From Bacteroidia bacterium (GTDB taxonomy: Bacteria; Bacteroidota; Bacteroidia; UKL13-3): a stretch of 64,000 bases of DNA. Under the pieces are notes generated by a model. That model ran no database searches. It was not told where the DNA came from and worked only from the letters and a program-made list of their open reading frames with translations. The stretch's first letter is position 1. The number at the start of each line of letters is the position of its first letter. Location of the stretch: contig JACMQU010000117.1 of NCBI GenBank assembly GCA_014376805.1, positions 1 to 64,000 on the forward strand. Reading direction: 5' to 3'. Made by a program: the position numbers and the translations under genes. Below are positions 29,684 to 39,959 of this stretch, piece by piece.

Positions 29684-31471
29684 TTATATTGGTTGAGTAA
29701 ATAACCCTTCCCCCGATAAAACAAACTGATGGTCATATAAATTTTTATAAAACCCGCCTTTAGCTAACAACTCCGCATGGTTTCCCTGCTCAACAATTAT
29801 TCCTTTATCCATTACAAGTATCTGATCGGCATCCATTATGGTACTTAACCGATGTGCAATAACAATACAACTCCTTCCTTTTCTCATTTTTTCAATAGCA
29901 CTTTGTATCACTACTTCTGTTTCATGATCAATAGAGGAAGTGGCTTCATCGAGAACAAGAATAGCGGGGTTAGTAACCATTGCCCGCACAAAAGAAATTA
30001 ATTGCCGTTGCCCCACCGATAAACTTGCACCCCGCTCATATACCTGCTGATAATAACCATCAGGCAGTTGTTCAATAAAAGGGTGTGCACCCAGTAATCT
30101 GGAAATAGCTATAATTTCCTCTTCCCCGATTTGTTTGTTAAATAAGCGGATATTATCTATGATGGTACCACTGAATAAAAACACATCCTGCAACACTACG
30201 CTGATATATCTGCGCAGACTTTGATTGGAATAGTTGCAGATGGGCACCTCATCAATCAGAATCAATCCCTTGTCAATTTCATAAAATCGATTCAGTAAAT
30301 TGATGATACTCGATTTACCTGCACCTGTTGCCCCCACCAATGCAATGGTTTGTCCATTTTTTACTTTAAAACTGATGTCTTTTAAAACTGTTTCACCGGG
30401 TGTATAACCGAACCATACATTTTTAAATTCTATATTACCTTCAGGTCTTTGCATCAATAAAGTTCCAGAGGGTTCTAAGTCTTCCTGTTTCTCCAGTAAC
30501 CTGAAAATACGGTCACTGGCTACCATGCCCATTTGCAGGTTATTAAAACGGTCTGCCAGTTGTCTGATTGGTCTGAAAAATAAATTGATATACATAATAA
30601 ATGCAATGATGGTTCCTATAGATAAGTGTTGATCCATTGCACCTTTGGCGCCATACCAGACTATAAGTCCTATAGAAATTGCTGACAACACTTCTACAAC
30701 AGGAAAGAACACAGAATAATAAAACACTGATCTAATATTGGCATCCCGGTGATCTTTGTTGATAGCTTTAAACGCATCATACTCGCGTTGCTCTCTATTA
30801 AACAACTGTACAATGTGCATGCCCGAAATATGCTCTTGTACAAATGTATTGAGCCTTGCCACCTGGTTTCTTACCTCTTCAAAACTCTCTTTAACTTTTT
30901 CTTTAAACAGATAGCCACTGTAAAACAACACGGGTATAACAGAAAGGCTTACCAGTGAAAGTTTCACATCAGTAATGAACATCAGGATCAGAATAAATAT
31001 GATTTGAAAAATATCACCAACAATATTGATCATTCCCTCACTGAACACTTCGCTGATTGTTTCTATATCACTTATGCTGCGTGTTACAAGTGTGCCCACG
31101 GGTGTCCTGTCAAAAAACCTTAATTGTAACCCGAGTAAATGTCTGTAAATTTTATTGCGCAGGTCCATTATAATTTGCTGACCAAGGAAATTGGCAAGAA
31201 TAGTACTCCATAATTGTATGGCTGCATGAACAATCAATAATCCAAAAATGACCAGGCTCATTCGCAACAAACCTTCTTCATTGCCGGATGCCACATAATG
31301 ATCGAGTGTATATTGGATCAGGTATGGACGAAAAGGTCCTAAAAAGGACATTGCGAGTGTTAAGACAACTGCTGAATAAAATTGTTTTTTAAATGGAAGG
31401 GCCAAGGAAAAGATTTTTCCAAATAAAGTCCAGTCAAAGGCTTTTCCTATCTTGATTTTTTTTGTCGACAT
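29684..31471 (-). CDS. ABC transporter, fused permease/ATP-binding protein (MsbA/MdlB type)
   Basis: 595 aa. TM domain, IALVGATGAGKSSIINLLNRFYE, ASLSVGQRQLISFVRAMVTNPAILVLDEATSSIDHETE. Confidence 0.95.
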   Translation of the reverse strand: MSTKKIKIGKAFDWTLFGKIFSLALPFKKQFYSAVVLTLAMSFLGPFRPYLIQYTLDHYVASGNEEGLLRMSLVIFGLLIVHAAIQLWSTILANFLGQQIIMDLRNKIYRHLLGLQLRFFDRTPVGTLVTRSISDIETISEVFSEGMINIVGDIFQIIFILILMFITDVKLSLVSLSVIPVLFYSGYLFKEKVKESFEEVRNQVARLNTFVQEHISGMHIVQLFNREQREYDAFKAINKDHRDANIRSVFYYSVFFPVVEVLSAISIGLIVWYGAKGAMDQHLSIGTIIAFIMYINLFFRPIRQLADRFNNLQMGMVASDRIFRLLEKQEDLEPSGTLLMQRPEGNIEFKNVWFGYTPGETVLKDISFKVKNGQTIALVGATGAGKSSIINLLNRFYEIDKGLILIDEVPICNYSNQSLRRYISVVLQDVFLFSGTIIDNIRLFNKQIGEEEIIAISRLLGAHPFIEQLPDGYYQQVYERGASLSVGQRQLISFVRAMVTNPAILVLDEATSSIDHETEVVIQSAIEKMRKGRSCIVIAHRLSTIMDADQILVMDKGIIVEQGNHAELLAKGGFYKNLYDHQFVLSGEGLFTQPI

Positions 31472-31640
31472 TAATTAGGGTCAAAAATAAGATGTTAAAA
31501 GCATAAATAATTAAATAAGCAGCAGATCTTATACTAAATATTATTATTAGCTAAAATTTTAATTTCAGGTGTGAAAAAATAATACCGGAGAGACCGCATT
31601 ACTCATTTTTTTGAGTATGTTCGTAACATAAAGACCTTAT

Positions 31641-32840
31641 ATGATTCGAATAATACTATTTCTTGCCCAAAGTCTCATTATTTTTTATTTATTGGTTCCG
31701 TTTGTTTCTTATGTTTTAGTAACTATTCAAAGGCTCTTGGGCATGGGCATAACCAAAGATGTTCCTATTACAAAAAAATACAGTTTCGCAGCAATTGTTT
31801 GTGCACACCAACAATATACTTTTATAGAACCGCTTGTTGATTCTCTCAAAAAGCAAGTTTATAAAAATGTACATATATATGTGGTGGCTGATAAAATCCG
31901 GGAAGACTTAAGTCATTTGAATGGTCCGGGAATAACTATCCTGAAACCTACAGAAGATCTGAATGCAAAAACGAAGTCTATATACTTTGCAATTGAAAAT
32001 TTTGTAGAACCACACGATGCCCTCTCGGTTTTTGATGCAGATAACCTGGTTCACCCAGAATATTTTAGTTTAATGAACCAGCATTTTAACCGTGGGTTTA
32101 AAGTGGTTCAAGGCAGAATTGCTCCTAAAAACCTGAACACCGACGCAGCTTGCATGGATGCGGCCAATGAAACATATTATACCTTCATTGATAAATTCAG
32201 CAGGCCAAAACTTGGCTTGTCATCAGGTATCTGGGGCTTAGGGTTTGCTATGGATGTAGAGATTTTCAAAAAAGTTGAATTCGATGTGTATTTGTCGGGC
32301 TTTGATAAAAAACTGCAAGCTACAGTAATCACCCTCGTTGATAAAATATGGTATGAACCACAAGCCATTGTATTTGATGAAAAAACATCCACAGGAGAGG
32401 GTTTAATCCAACAAAGATCAAAATGGTTGTATGGGTATTTCAGATACGCCAGGTTAGGCCTTAATGTGATTGCAAATGGCATTGCTAAATTTAGTTTTGA
32501 TAAGATTTATTATGGTATCAACCACATGCGTCCCCCGCTGGTAATTAAATTTCCTGCTGTGGCTATTTTCCTGTTACTGGATTTCATCTTTTACCCGCCA
32601 TTAGGAATATTTTTACTCTGTTGTGTTGCTGCCTTTTTTGTATCATTCATACTGATAATACTTACTTATGCTAATGACAAACGTGTTGTACGGGTTTTGC
32701 CTAAAATTCCGCAGTTTGTTATGCTGCAGTTATTGGCTATCTTAAAGGTTCGTAAGGCTGCTAAACATACTCATACGCAACACACGCATGCTGTTTTTAT
32801 AGAAGAGGTAATGGCTGAAATTAAACCCTATGAGCAATAA
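31641..32840 (+). CDS. Glycosyltransferase family 2 membrane protein
   Basis: 399 aa. N-terminal TM, SFAAIVCAHQQYTFIEPLVDSLKKQ, ALSVFDADNLVHPEYF (DxD), STGEGLIQQRSKWLYGYF, C-terminal TM helices. Confidence 0.88.
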   Translation: MIRIILFLAQSLIIFYLLVPFVSYVLVTIQRLLGMGITKDVPITKKYSFAAIVCAHQQYTFIEPLVDSLKKQVYKNVHIYVVADKIREDLSHLNGPGITILKPTEDLNAKTKSIYFAIENFVEPHDALSVFDADNLVHPEYFSLMNQHFNRGFKVVQGRIAPKNLNTDAACMDAANETYYTFIDKFSRPKLGLSSGIWGLGFAMDVEIFKKVEFDVYLSGFDKKLQATVITLVDKIWYEPQAIVFDEKTSTGEGLIQQRSKWLYGYFRYARLGLNVIANGIAKFSFDKIYYGINHMRPPLVIKFPAVAIFLLLDFIFYPPLGIFLLCCVAAFFVSFILIILTYANDKRVVRVLPKIPQFVMLQLLAILKVRKAAKHTHTQHTHAVFIEEVMAEIKPYEQ

Positions 32841-33864
32841 AAAAGCACTTTTTTTTAAAGCATGTTCTCTTCTCCCAATGGCCCCTTTAATGGCTCTCAA
32901 TAAGCACTCAGGCTTGTTTATTCCTATCTATCACGCCATAACCAATGAAAGGTTGATTCATCTGGAACATATACTTCCTTATGGTTCAAAAAACAGTAAG
33001 CAGTTTGAAAATGATCTTGATCTGTTGCTTAAAAATTTAAACCCGGTTAGTTACGCTGATTTATATGCCTGTATCCGCGATGGCAAGCCTGTTCCACCGA
33101 AAAGTTTTATTATTACTTTTGATGATGGTCTTAGACAAACGTATGAAAATGCAACTGATCTTATGGTGAAAAAGGGAGTGCCGGCTATCTTTTTTTTAAA
33201 CACCGGTGTGTTGGATAATAAGGCATTATTACATAGGTATAAGGCGAGTATTTTACTTGAATTTATCAAACAACAAAATAACCATAACCTTGAGCATAAA
33301 GTTGAAGCTATCTTAAAGTTAAATGGAATTATGATGCCCGGATATGCTGCTGGAATAAAAGCCATCAATTACAAAAATAAACAGGTTTTTGATATCCTGG
33401 CAAATGAAATAAATTATTCATTTGATGATTACCTGAAAAAGCATAAACCTTATATGAGTAGTGAGCAGGTGAAGGATCTGAAAAAAAAGGGCTTTATTTT
33501 AGGAAGCCATAGCACCTGGCACCCAGAATACTGGAATATCGATATCAATGAACAGGTAAATCAAACCCAATCGGCTATGCAGTATTTGAAGGAACATTTT
33601 AATGAAACAAACCGCACTTTTTCTTTTCCGTTTACAGATATAAAAACCCCTGTGAGTTTCTTTGATGCATTAAAAAAGGAAGCTCCTTTTGAATTGCTTT
33701 TTGGATCACAAAAACTAAAAAAAGATATAATCCCAAATATGATTCATCGATTTGACGGGGATAATAATTTGAGTGATATGGAAACTTATTTAAAAACCTT
33801 ATTGGTATTTCAATCACTTAATAAAATGCGCGGTCAAACTATAGTAAACCGGTCAGCTAATTAA
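32830..33864 (+). CDS. Polysaccharide deacetylase family protein
   Basis: 344 aa. PKSFIITFDDGLRQTYENATDLMVKKGVPAIFFLNTG, LGSHSTWHPEYWN. Overlaps the upstream GT2 gene by 11 bp. Confidence 0.88.
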   Translation: MSNKKALFFKACSLLPMAPLMALNKHSGLFIPIYHAITNERLIHLEHILPYGSKNSKQFENDLDLLLKNLNPVSYADLYACIRDGKPVPPKSFIITFDDGLRQTYENATDLMVKKGVPAIFFLNTGVLDNKALLHRYKASILLEFIKQQNNHNLEHKVEAILKLNGIMMPGYAAGIKAINYKNKQVFDILANEINYSFDDYLKKHKPYMSSEQVKDLKKKGFILGSHSTWHPEYWNIDINEQVNQTQSAMQYLKEHFNETNRTFSFPFTDIKTPVSFFDALKKEAPFELLFGSQKLKKDIIPNMIHRFDGDNNLSDMETYLKTLLVFQSLNKMRGQTIVNRSAN

Positions 33865-33880
33865 AAAAAAACAATCGTAT

Positions 33881-34957
33881 TTAAGCAGCTACACCAATAT
33901 TTTTTAGGTGTAATAAGTGTGAACGCAAAGCACTAATCACAGTAGGGAATTCATTGTAAGCCACACCAAAATCTTTACAGGTTTGCATAAGGATTTTATT
34001 TACTTGTGGATAATGCACATGGCTTATTCTTGGAAATAAATGATGTTCTACCTGAAAGTTAAGCCCACCCAATAACCAGCTTACAGATTTACTGCCAGTG
34101 GCAAAATTGAAAGTTGTGTTTAACTGATGAATGGCCCATTCTGTATCTATTTTTGTGCTTTCTCCTTTAGTATCAATAAAAGGGGCATCTTCCACTACAT
34201 GTGCAAGTTGAAAAACTACAGCAATTACTAAACCGCAAACAAAAACGGTAAGGGCATATCCGATAAGTGTATTAACTACACCGGCGAAGATAAAAGGGAC
34301 AATTAAAAACAATCCAACATAGCCAATTTTTGTACCCCAGAAAATTAAATGTTCGGCGATGCTCATTTTACGCAACGGCGTATGCTCAGAAATTTTACCA
34401 CCAAAATACTTGGTGAAATCATTCATAAACACCCAGAACAAATAAGTCATTCCATATAGTAACATGCCATACACATGCTGAAAACGATGAAACCAGTGTT
34501 TGGGTTGGCTGGCATGAACACGAATCCATGGTTTAATATCTATATCATCATCCATACCTTCAATATTGGTATATGAGTGATGATTGATATTATGTTTTTG
34601 TTTCCACATATAACTGCTTCCACCCATAATATTTAAGGAGTAGCTCATAATTTCATTAACCCATTTTTTGCTTGAATAACTGCCGTGTGCGCCATCATGC
34701 ATTACATTAAAGCCAATGGCTGCCATGTCAAATCCCATAATAGCACAAATCCCTAAGCTGATCCATCCCGATTCCGGAGTAAAAAAAACCAATACTGTAT
34801 AACATACTGCCAGGATGGTAAGTAAAATACCTGTTTTGAGGAACAACCTGAAATTTCCAGTGGACTTTATGTTTTTTATAATGAAATAATCATCAACACG
34901 CTGACGTAATGTATTAAAAAACTGTGCATTGCTATTATCAAATTTTATTTTGGCCAT
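33881..34957 (-). CDS. Membrane fatty acid desaturase (acyl-CoA/linoleoyl-CoA desaturase-like)
   Basis: 358 aa. Histidine boxes HDGAHGSYSSKKWVN, KHNINHHSYTN, NFQVEHHLFPRISHVHYPQV. Confidence 0.93.
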   Translation of the reverse strand: MAKIKFDNSNAQFFNTLRQRVDDYFIIKNIKSTGNFRLFLKTGILLTILAVCYTVLVFFTPESGWISLGICAIMGFDMAAIGFNVMHDGAHGSYSSKKWVNEIMSYSLNIMGGSSYMWKQKHNINHHSYTNIEGMDDDIDIKPWIRVHASQPKHWFHRFQHVYGMLLYGMTYLFWVFMNDFTKYFGGKISEHTPLRKMSIAEHLIFWGTKIGYVGLFLIVPFIFAGVVNTLIGYALTVFVCGLVIAVVFQLAHVVEDAPFIDTKGESTKIDTEWAIHQLNTTFNFATGSKSVSWLLGGLNFQVEHHLFPRISHVHYPQVNKILMQTCKDFGVAYNEFPTVISALRSHLLHLKNIGVAA

Positions 34958-35088
34958 ATTTACATATTAAGGATGGCAAGATACTTAAAAACTTACAGCC
35001 ATTTTAATGACTTTAAACATTTTTCCCCACATCTTGTAATAAGCCGGTAAATTTAATCATATTTGTGGTCTTGCAAACCTTTCCCACA

Positions 35089-35379
35089 ATGCGTCGAGAT
35101 AATGAATTAAGTATGAAAGAAATGATCAATAAGTTTGTTGATCAGAACAAATTGAAGCCTAAATTACTGGAGGCACAATTAATAGAATTATGGCCTAAAA
35201 TTGTTGGGGATCTTATTTCAAAAAATACAGACAAAATTCAGGTTTATAAAGGGCAGCTTATCTTATATATAAATTCTCCGGCTATGCGCAATGAATTACA
35301 ATACCAGCGTAAAATACTTGCCGATTTGGTAAATAAGGAATTGAATTGTGATTTTATAAATGATGTTTTGATCAGGTAA
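35089..35379 (+). CDS. DUF721 / DciA-like protein
   Basis: Likely start at 35089 (MRRDNELSMKEMINKFVDQNKLKPKLLEAQLIELWPKIVGDLISKNTDKIQVYKGQLILYINSPAMRNELQYQRKIL). Confidence 0.8.
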   Translation: MRRDNELSMKEMINKFVDQNKLKPKLLEAQLIELWPKIVGDLISKNTDKIQVYKGQLILYINSPAMRNELQYQRKILADLVNKELNCDFINDVLIR

Positions 35380-35387
35380 GATATAGA

Positions 35388-36143
35388 TTAAAAAGGTTTC
35401 AGTTTCCCCCTTTTTAATTTTATTTTTAAATTGTCAATTGTGTCGAATCCTGAAATATGAATTCGCTTAATTTCATACAGATCTTTAACTGGTAATTTTT
35501 GAACGCTATTGCCAACTCTGAATGCAGCTTTTAAACCAATGTTTTTAAATATGGTTTTCATCTCATTTAATTGCTTTTTGCTGCCTGGTCTGCTTCCATA
35601 AGGATAGGCAAAATATGGCAGGAATGGTAACTTAAATTTATTACATAACGAGATGTTTTTTAAAATTTCATTTTCCATATCCTTAGAAGAAAGTTTTGAA
35701 AACGGAGAGTGAGTTGTGCTGTGTAATCCAATTTCCATCACTTCGGGGTCAAGGTTGCGTAAGTCTGAGCAATCTGCGTACTGATGTTCTTCGTCGCCAG
35801 TTTGTTCATCACTTTTTTCCTTTAATTTATCGCCTATAATGTACACTGAACCTTTAAATCCGTATTTGCGTAACAGCGGGTAAGCATATTTAATCTGGCT
35901 AAGGTAACCATCATCGAAAGTAAAGTAAATCGCTCTTTCCAGTTTCGGAATTTCTCCCGTAACAATTTTACCTAACTGAGAAAGGGATACCGGCTGATAA
36001 CCCTCTCCTTTGAGGAATGATAAATAACTTTCGAATAGTTCTGGCGGAGTATTCATCACACTTGGATCTTTAGGTAAGATTTGATGAAAAAGCAAGATTG
36101 GAATTCCCTTTTGTGGAGGTATTAAAAAATGCAAATAAGACAT
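35388..36143 (-). CDS. Polysaccharide deacetylase family protein
   Basis: 251 aa. RAIYFTFDDGYLSQIKYAYPLLRKYGFKGSVYIIG, EIGLHSTTHSPFSKLS, FAYPYGSR. Confidence 0.9.
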   Translation of the reverse strand: MSYLHFLIPPQKGIPILLFHQILPKDPSVMNTPPELFESYLSFLKGEGYQPVSLSQLGKIVTGEIPKLERAIYFTFDDGYLSQIKYAYPLLRKYGFKGSVYIIGDKLKEKSDEQTGDEEHQYADCSDLRNLDPEVMEIGLHSTTHSPFSKLSSKDMENEILKNISLCNKFKLPFLPYFAYPYGSRPGSKKQLNEMKTIFKNIGLKAAFRVGNSVQKLPVKDLYEIKRIHISGFDTIDNLKIKLKRGKLKPF

Positions 36144-36265
36144 GCTTCAAAGAACGTTAAAATATGGCGAAAATCTACTTTAAAGCAGATTATATTTTTT
36201 ATTTTAATTTCTGTTCCTACCTGATTTTTTTATTAGTTTCGTTGCTTACTTATAATAATAAAAAA

Positions 36266-37948
36266 ATGAGGTTAATAGAATGTGTGCCTAATTTTAGTGA
36301 AGGTAATGATATGCAGATTATTAAGCAAATTACGGATGTTATAGAAAGTGTTCAGGGCGTGATGTTACTGGATGTAGATGCAGGTAAAGGCACTAACCGA
36401 ACTGTTGTTACCTTTGTAGGCGGGCCGGAAGCCGTTATTGAAGCAGCTTTTCTTGCTATCAGTAAAGCCGCTGAACTCATTGATATGCGTAAACATAAAG
36501 GGGAGCATTCCCGTATGGGGGCTACCGATGTTTGTCCATTGATTCCTATAAGCGGGATTAGTATGGAAGAGACTGTTTTATTTGCGCAAAAACTAGGAAA
36601 AAGAGTAGGAGAAACTTTAGCTATTCCTGTTTATTTATACGAGTATGCACAACCTGATCAGGAAAGGAATAATCTTTCTGTGATTCGGGCGGGTGAGTAT
36701 GAGGGTTTTTTTGATAAAATAAAATTACCGGATTGGAGGCCAGATTATGGGACTGCCGTTTTTAATGTAAAAGCCGGTGGAACTGTTATAGGAGCACGTG
36801 ATTTTTTAATTGCCTATAATATTAACCTCAATTCAAAATCAGTGCGACTAGCAAATTCAATTGCTTTTGATGTAAGAGAAGCAGGAAGGGTTAAAAGAGA
36901 AGGAAATCCTGTTACAGGTAAAGTGGTAAAGGATAGTGAAGGGAATGATGTCAGGGTTCCAGGAACTTTGAAATCATGTAAAGCGATTGGCTGGTATATT
37001 GAAGAGTATGGTATTGCACAGATAAGCATGAACCTCACAAATTATAAAGTTACTTCTGTGCATAATGCTTTTGAAGAAGTGTGTAAAAGTGCTGACAGCC
37101 GTGGCATACGAATAACTGGCAGCGAACTGGTTGGTCTGATACCCTTACAAGCTATGATAGATGCGGGAAAATATTTCTTACAAAAACAAAAAAGATCAAC
37201 AGGTGTAAGTGAACAAGAGTTGATACAAATGGCTATTACATCATTGGGGCTGGATCAGTTAAGTAAATTTGATCCGGAACAGAAAATAATAGAATATAAA
37301 TTACGCAACACCACAAAAGAACGTTTAATAAAGATGGATCTGCTTGCTTTTGCTAATGAAACTGCAAGTGAAAGTCCGGCACCGGGCGGGGGCTCTATTA
37401 GCGCATACGTGGGAAGTTTAGGTGTGGCCTTAGGAACGATGGTAGCTAATCTGAGTGCGGGTAAAAAAGGCTGGGAAGATCAGCTTGCTTTTTTTAGTGA
37501 TATGGCTGCTTCGGGCCAGCTTATAAAAGATGCTTTGTTGAAAGCCGTTGATGAAGATACCGCCGCATTCACTGAAATAATGATGGCCTTTGCTCTTTCT
37601 AAAAACAATGAACAAGAAAAAGCAAACAGGATAGCGGCTATTGAAATTGCTACCAAATATGCCTGCGAAATTCCGCTAAAAGTGATGCGAATTGCTAACA
37701 GCAGTTTGCCGTTATTACGCGCTATGATAGAAAAAGGAAATCAAAATTCTGTTACCGATGCCGGGGTGGGTGTTTTATGCGTGAAAGCCGCAGTGAAAGG
37801 TGCTTATTTTAATGTAATGGTTAATGCTAAAGGATTAAAAGATAAAGTGTTTGCCGATAAAATAATTGCCGATTCTAAAATATTACTTGCCCACAATGAA
37901 CAAGAGGCAGATGCTTTGATTGAAGTGATTGAAAAGGCTGTGGCTTAA
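36266..37948 (+). CDS. ftcD: Bifunctional glutamate formimidoyltransferase / formimidotetrahydrofolate cyclodeaminase
   Basis: Likely start at 36266 (MRLIECVPNFSEGND). DVDAGKGTNRTVVTFVG, KHKGEHSRMGATDVCPLIPISG; cyclodeaminase region ASESPAPGGGSISAYVGSLGVALGTMVANLS. Confidence 0.94.
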   Translation: MRLIECVPNFSEGNDMQIIKQITDVIESVQGVMLLDVDAGKGTNRTVVTFVGGPEAVIEAAFLAISKAAELIDMRKHKGEHSRMGATDVCPLIPISGISMEETVLFAQKLGKRVGETLAIPVYLYEYAQPDQERNNLSVIRAGEYEGFFDKIKLPDWRPDYGTAVFNVKAGGTVIGARDFLIAYNINLNSKSVRLANSIAFDVREAGRVKREGNPVTGKVVKDSEGNDVRVPGTLKSCKAIGWYIEEYGIAQISMNLTNYKVTSVHNAFEEVCKSADSRGIRITGSELVGLIPLQAMIDAGKYFLQKQKRSTGVSEQELIQMAITSLGLDQLSKFDPEQKIIEYKLRNTTKERLIKMDLLAFANETASESPAPGGGSISAYVGSLGVALGTMVANLSAGKKGWEDQLAFFSDMAASGQLIKDALLKAVDEDTAAFTEIMMAFALSKNNEQEKANRIAAIEIATKYACEIPLKVMRIANSSLPLLRAMIEKGNQNSVTDAGVGVLCVKAAVKGAYFNVMVNAKGLKDKVFADKIIADSKILLAHNEQEADALIEVIEKAVA

Positions 37949-38218
37949 TTGCCAATTACCTGAATTAAACTACTGGATTATTATAAGAATTTTAACCTTC
38001 GGGTATATTTTGTTTTTATGGTTTAAATAATGAAGAAGTAAATTTTAACTTATAAAAAAATCTATGGTAGTTGATAAAATCGATTCAAAGATTATATCGT
38101 TTTATTGAAAAAAAACTACTGATACTTTTAAGGTTTAATTATTTTTACCAGCGAACCTTATCTATAGAGATCACGGTTAAAACAAGCTACTATTTCCTCC
38201 TGCAATCCGGTTGAAAAT

Positions 38219-38240
38219 TAAATCCTATTTATAGGATTTA
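38219..38240. repeat. 22-bp hairpin TAAATCCTAT-TT-ATAGGATTTA upstream of Y1 transposase
   Basis: Perfect 10-bp inverted repeat around TT, read directly. Core CCTATTTATAGG is shared with 39378-39397. Confidence 0.8.
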
Positions 38241-38373
38241 GTTGCAATCAGTTATTAGGGTATTCATTTTATTCGTGTTTAATTTGAGCCGTTCAATTTA
38301 CAAAAATAATAAAGCTGAATGTAATGAAATTTGGTTAGATATTTAAAAAAATTGTCAGTTAAAAATTAATGCA

Positions 38374-38799
38374 ATGGAGCAAAAATTTTCAAAAAAAATT
38401 ATACATTTGATGTTTTCAACCGATAAAGGAGAGGCCCTCATCTTAGAAGATAAGGAAAGTATTATATATGATTACTTATCGATGCAATTAAAGGAACAGC
38501 ATTGCACTCCTAAAGCAATCAATGGCATGCCGGATCATATTCATTTGTTATTTGAATTGAATCAACCAAAACCCATTCATGAAATTGTAAGTAAGGTGAA
38601 AGAAAACAGCAGATACTGGATAAATAAACAAGGATTATTGTGTGAGAATTTTACCTGGCAAAAAGGCTCTGGCGTTTTCAATATTCATGAACGTGATGCA
38701 AAAAGTCTGAGTACCTATATTCTTAACCAGAAAGGGATTCATCAAACCATTAGTTTTAAGGAAGAATATATGTCATATCTTAAATTAAATTTATTGTAA
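38374..38799 (+). CDS. Y1 (HUH) REP-associated/IS200-like tyrosine transposase
   Basis: 141 aa. KKIIHLMFSTD, NGMPDHIHLLFELNQ (HxH), TYILNQKGIHQ (candidate catalytic Tyr), FKEEYMSYL. Confidence 0.9.
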   Translation: MEQKFSKKIIHLMFSTDKGEALILEDKESIIYDYLSMQLKEQHCTPKAINGMPDHIHLLFELNQPKPIHEIVSKVKENSRYWINKQGLLCENFTWQKGSGVFNIHERDAKSLSTYILNQKGIHQTISFKEEYMSYLKLNLL

Positions 38800-39377
38800 T
38801 TTTACGGTTTATTTATAAAGCCGGATGTTATATAATATAAAAGTTTTTTCTGATTGGTTTATTGGATCAAAATTGCGTTTTGTTATGCACAAAAGACCTT
38901 AAATACAATTTGTAAACAGGTAAATTTTATACCTTTAGCAGGTATGTGGTAGCTAATTGTACGTAACTGATTGCTATTCGCTTTCCTGTATTTTTTTTTA
39001 AAATTCTTCTGTTTAAAATTTTAAATTGAATTGCAGTTGCAATAGGGCTTCCGGTGCAACTGCAATATGGTAACTTTTAATTAATGGCAGTACAATTATG
39101 TTCCAATTTATTTTATTTGGGTAACTTTTTTAAAGCCTTAGTTTTGGCTTAACAGGCTAAAACGGAGCTTTAAAATGAATTAACAACCCATACGGATTTT
39201 AGCATAACTCCGGAGGGCATTTTTTTCGGGTATCCATAGGTATTATAATTTATGATTTTTAACCCGTGTAAAAATCTATCGTGAAATTGTGGTTCTTTAT
39301 TATTTATATCCATACCTATATCTTGGTAAAAATCATATTTTGTTGTGTCAAAGGTGTGGAAATTCAGATTTTTAATC

Positions 39378-39397
39378 AATACCTATTTATAGGTATT
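39378..39397. repeat. 20-bp hairpin AATACCTAT-TT-ATAGGTATT downstream of Y1 transposase
   Basis: Perfect 9-bp inverted repeat around TT, read directly. Core CCTATTTATAGG is identical to the upstream hairpin. Confidence 0.8.
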
Positions 39398-39959
39398 TTT
39401 GAGTCTGAATAAAATTGCCTGCATGTTCCTGTTATATCCTTTAAACTAACAACAATTTAAATGTATGGGTAAGGTTCCTTTTTAAACGCAAGTATTCTGG
39501 TAGGTTTGTGCTTTCTTATAAATAATGTAACAGTACCATGTAACTGCTGTTACTTTATAAGAACTGTGGTAGAATTTGAATTTAGTTTCACGTACATTTA
39601 ATTCAAACTGGCTGTTTGTTTAAATGATTTCCATAGGTATGTCTAAGTCATCCTGATTGTAGTCGCTCATAAAGTTGGGTTTAACCACTATCCTCCAATG
39701 TGAGCGAGTACAAGTGCAAAGAAAATACCTACGGAGAGGGTGTTTTTAATAAGTAAAAAGCACCAAATAATACCTAAAAATTTTCTGTCTGTTACCCACG
39801 CGTAAATGGTAAATAAGTAAATTATTTAAAGTTGTAGTAGCCTAATCTATCAGGCAATTCCATTAGCTATATTGCACGTAACAATTTATTTGGGATGACA
39901 TGATTTTGAATGATAATAAAATGCAATTTTTATAGGGGGATTTTTTGGTTTGTGCACCA

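Noticed and set aside
39170-39379. 69-aa minus-strand ORF between Y1 transposase and DUF2867 gene
   Set aside because: No recognisable motif, and it spans several of the repeated TAGGTAT motifs; more likely chance than a gene, though not excluded.
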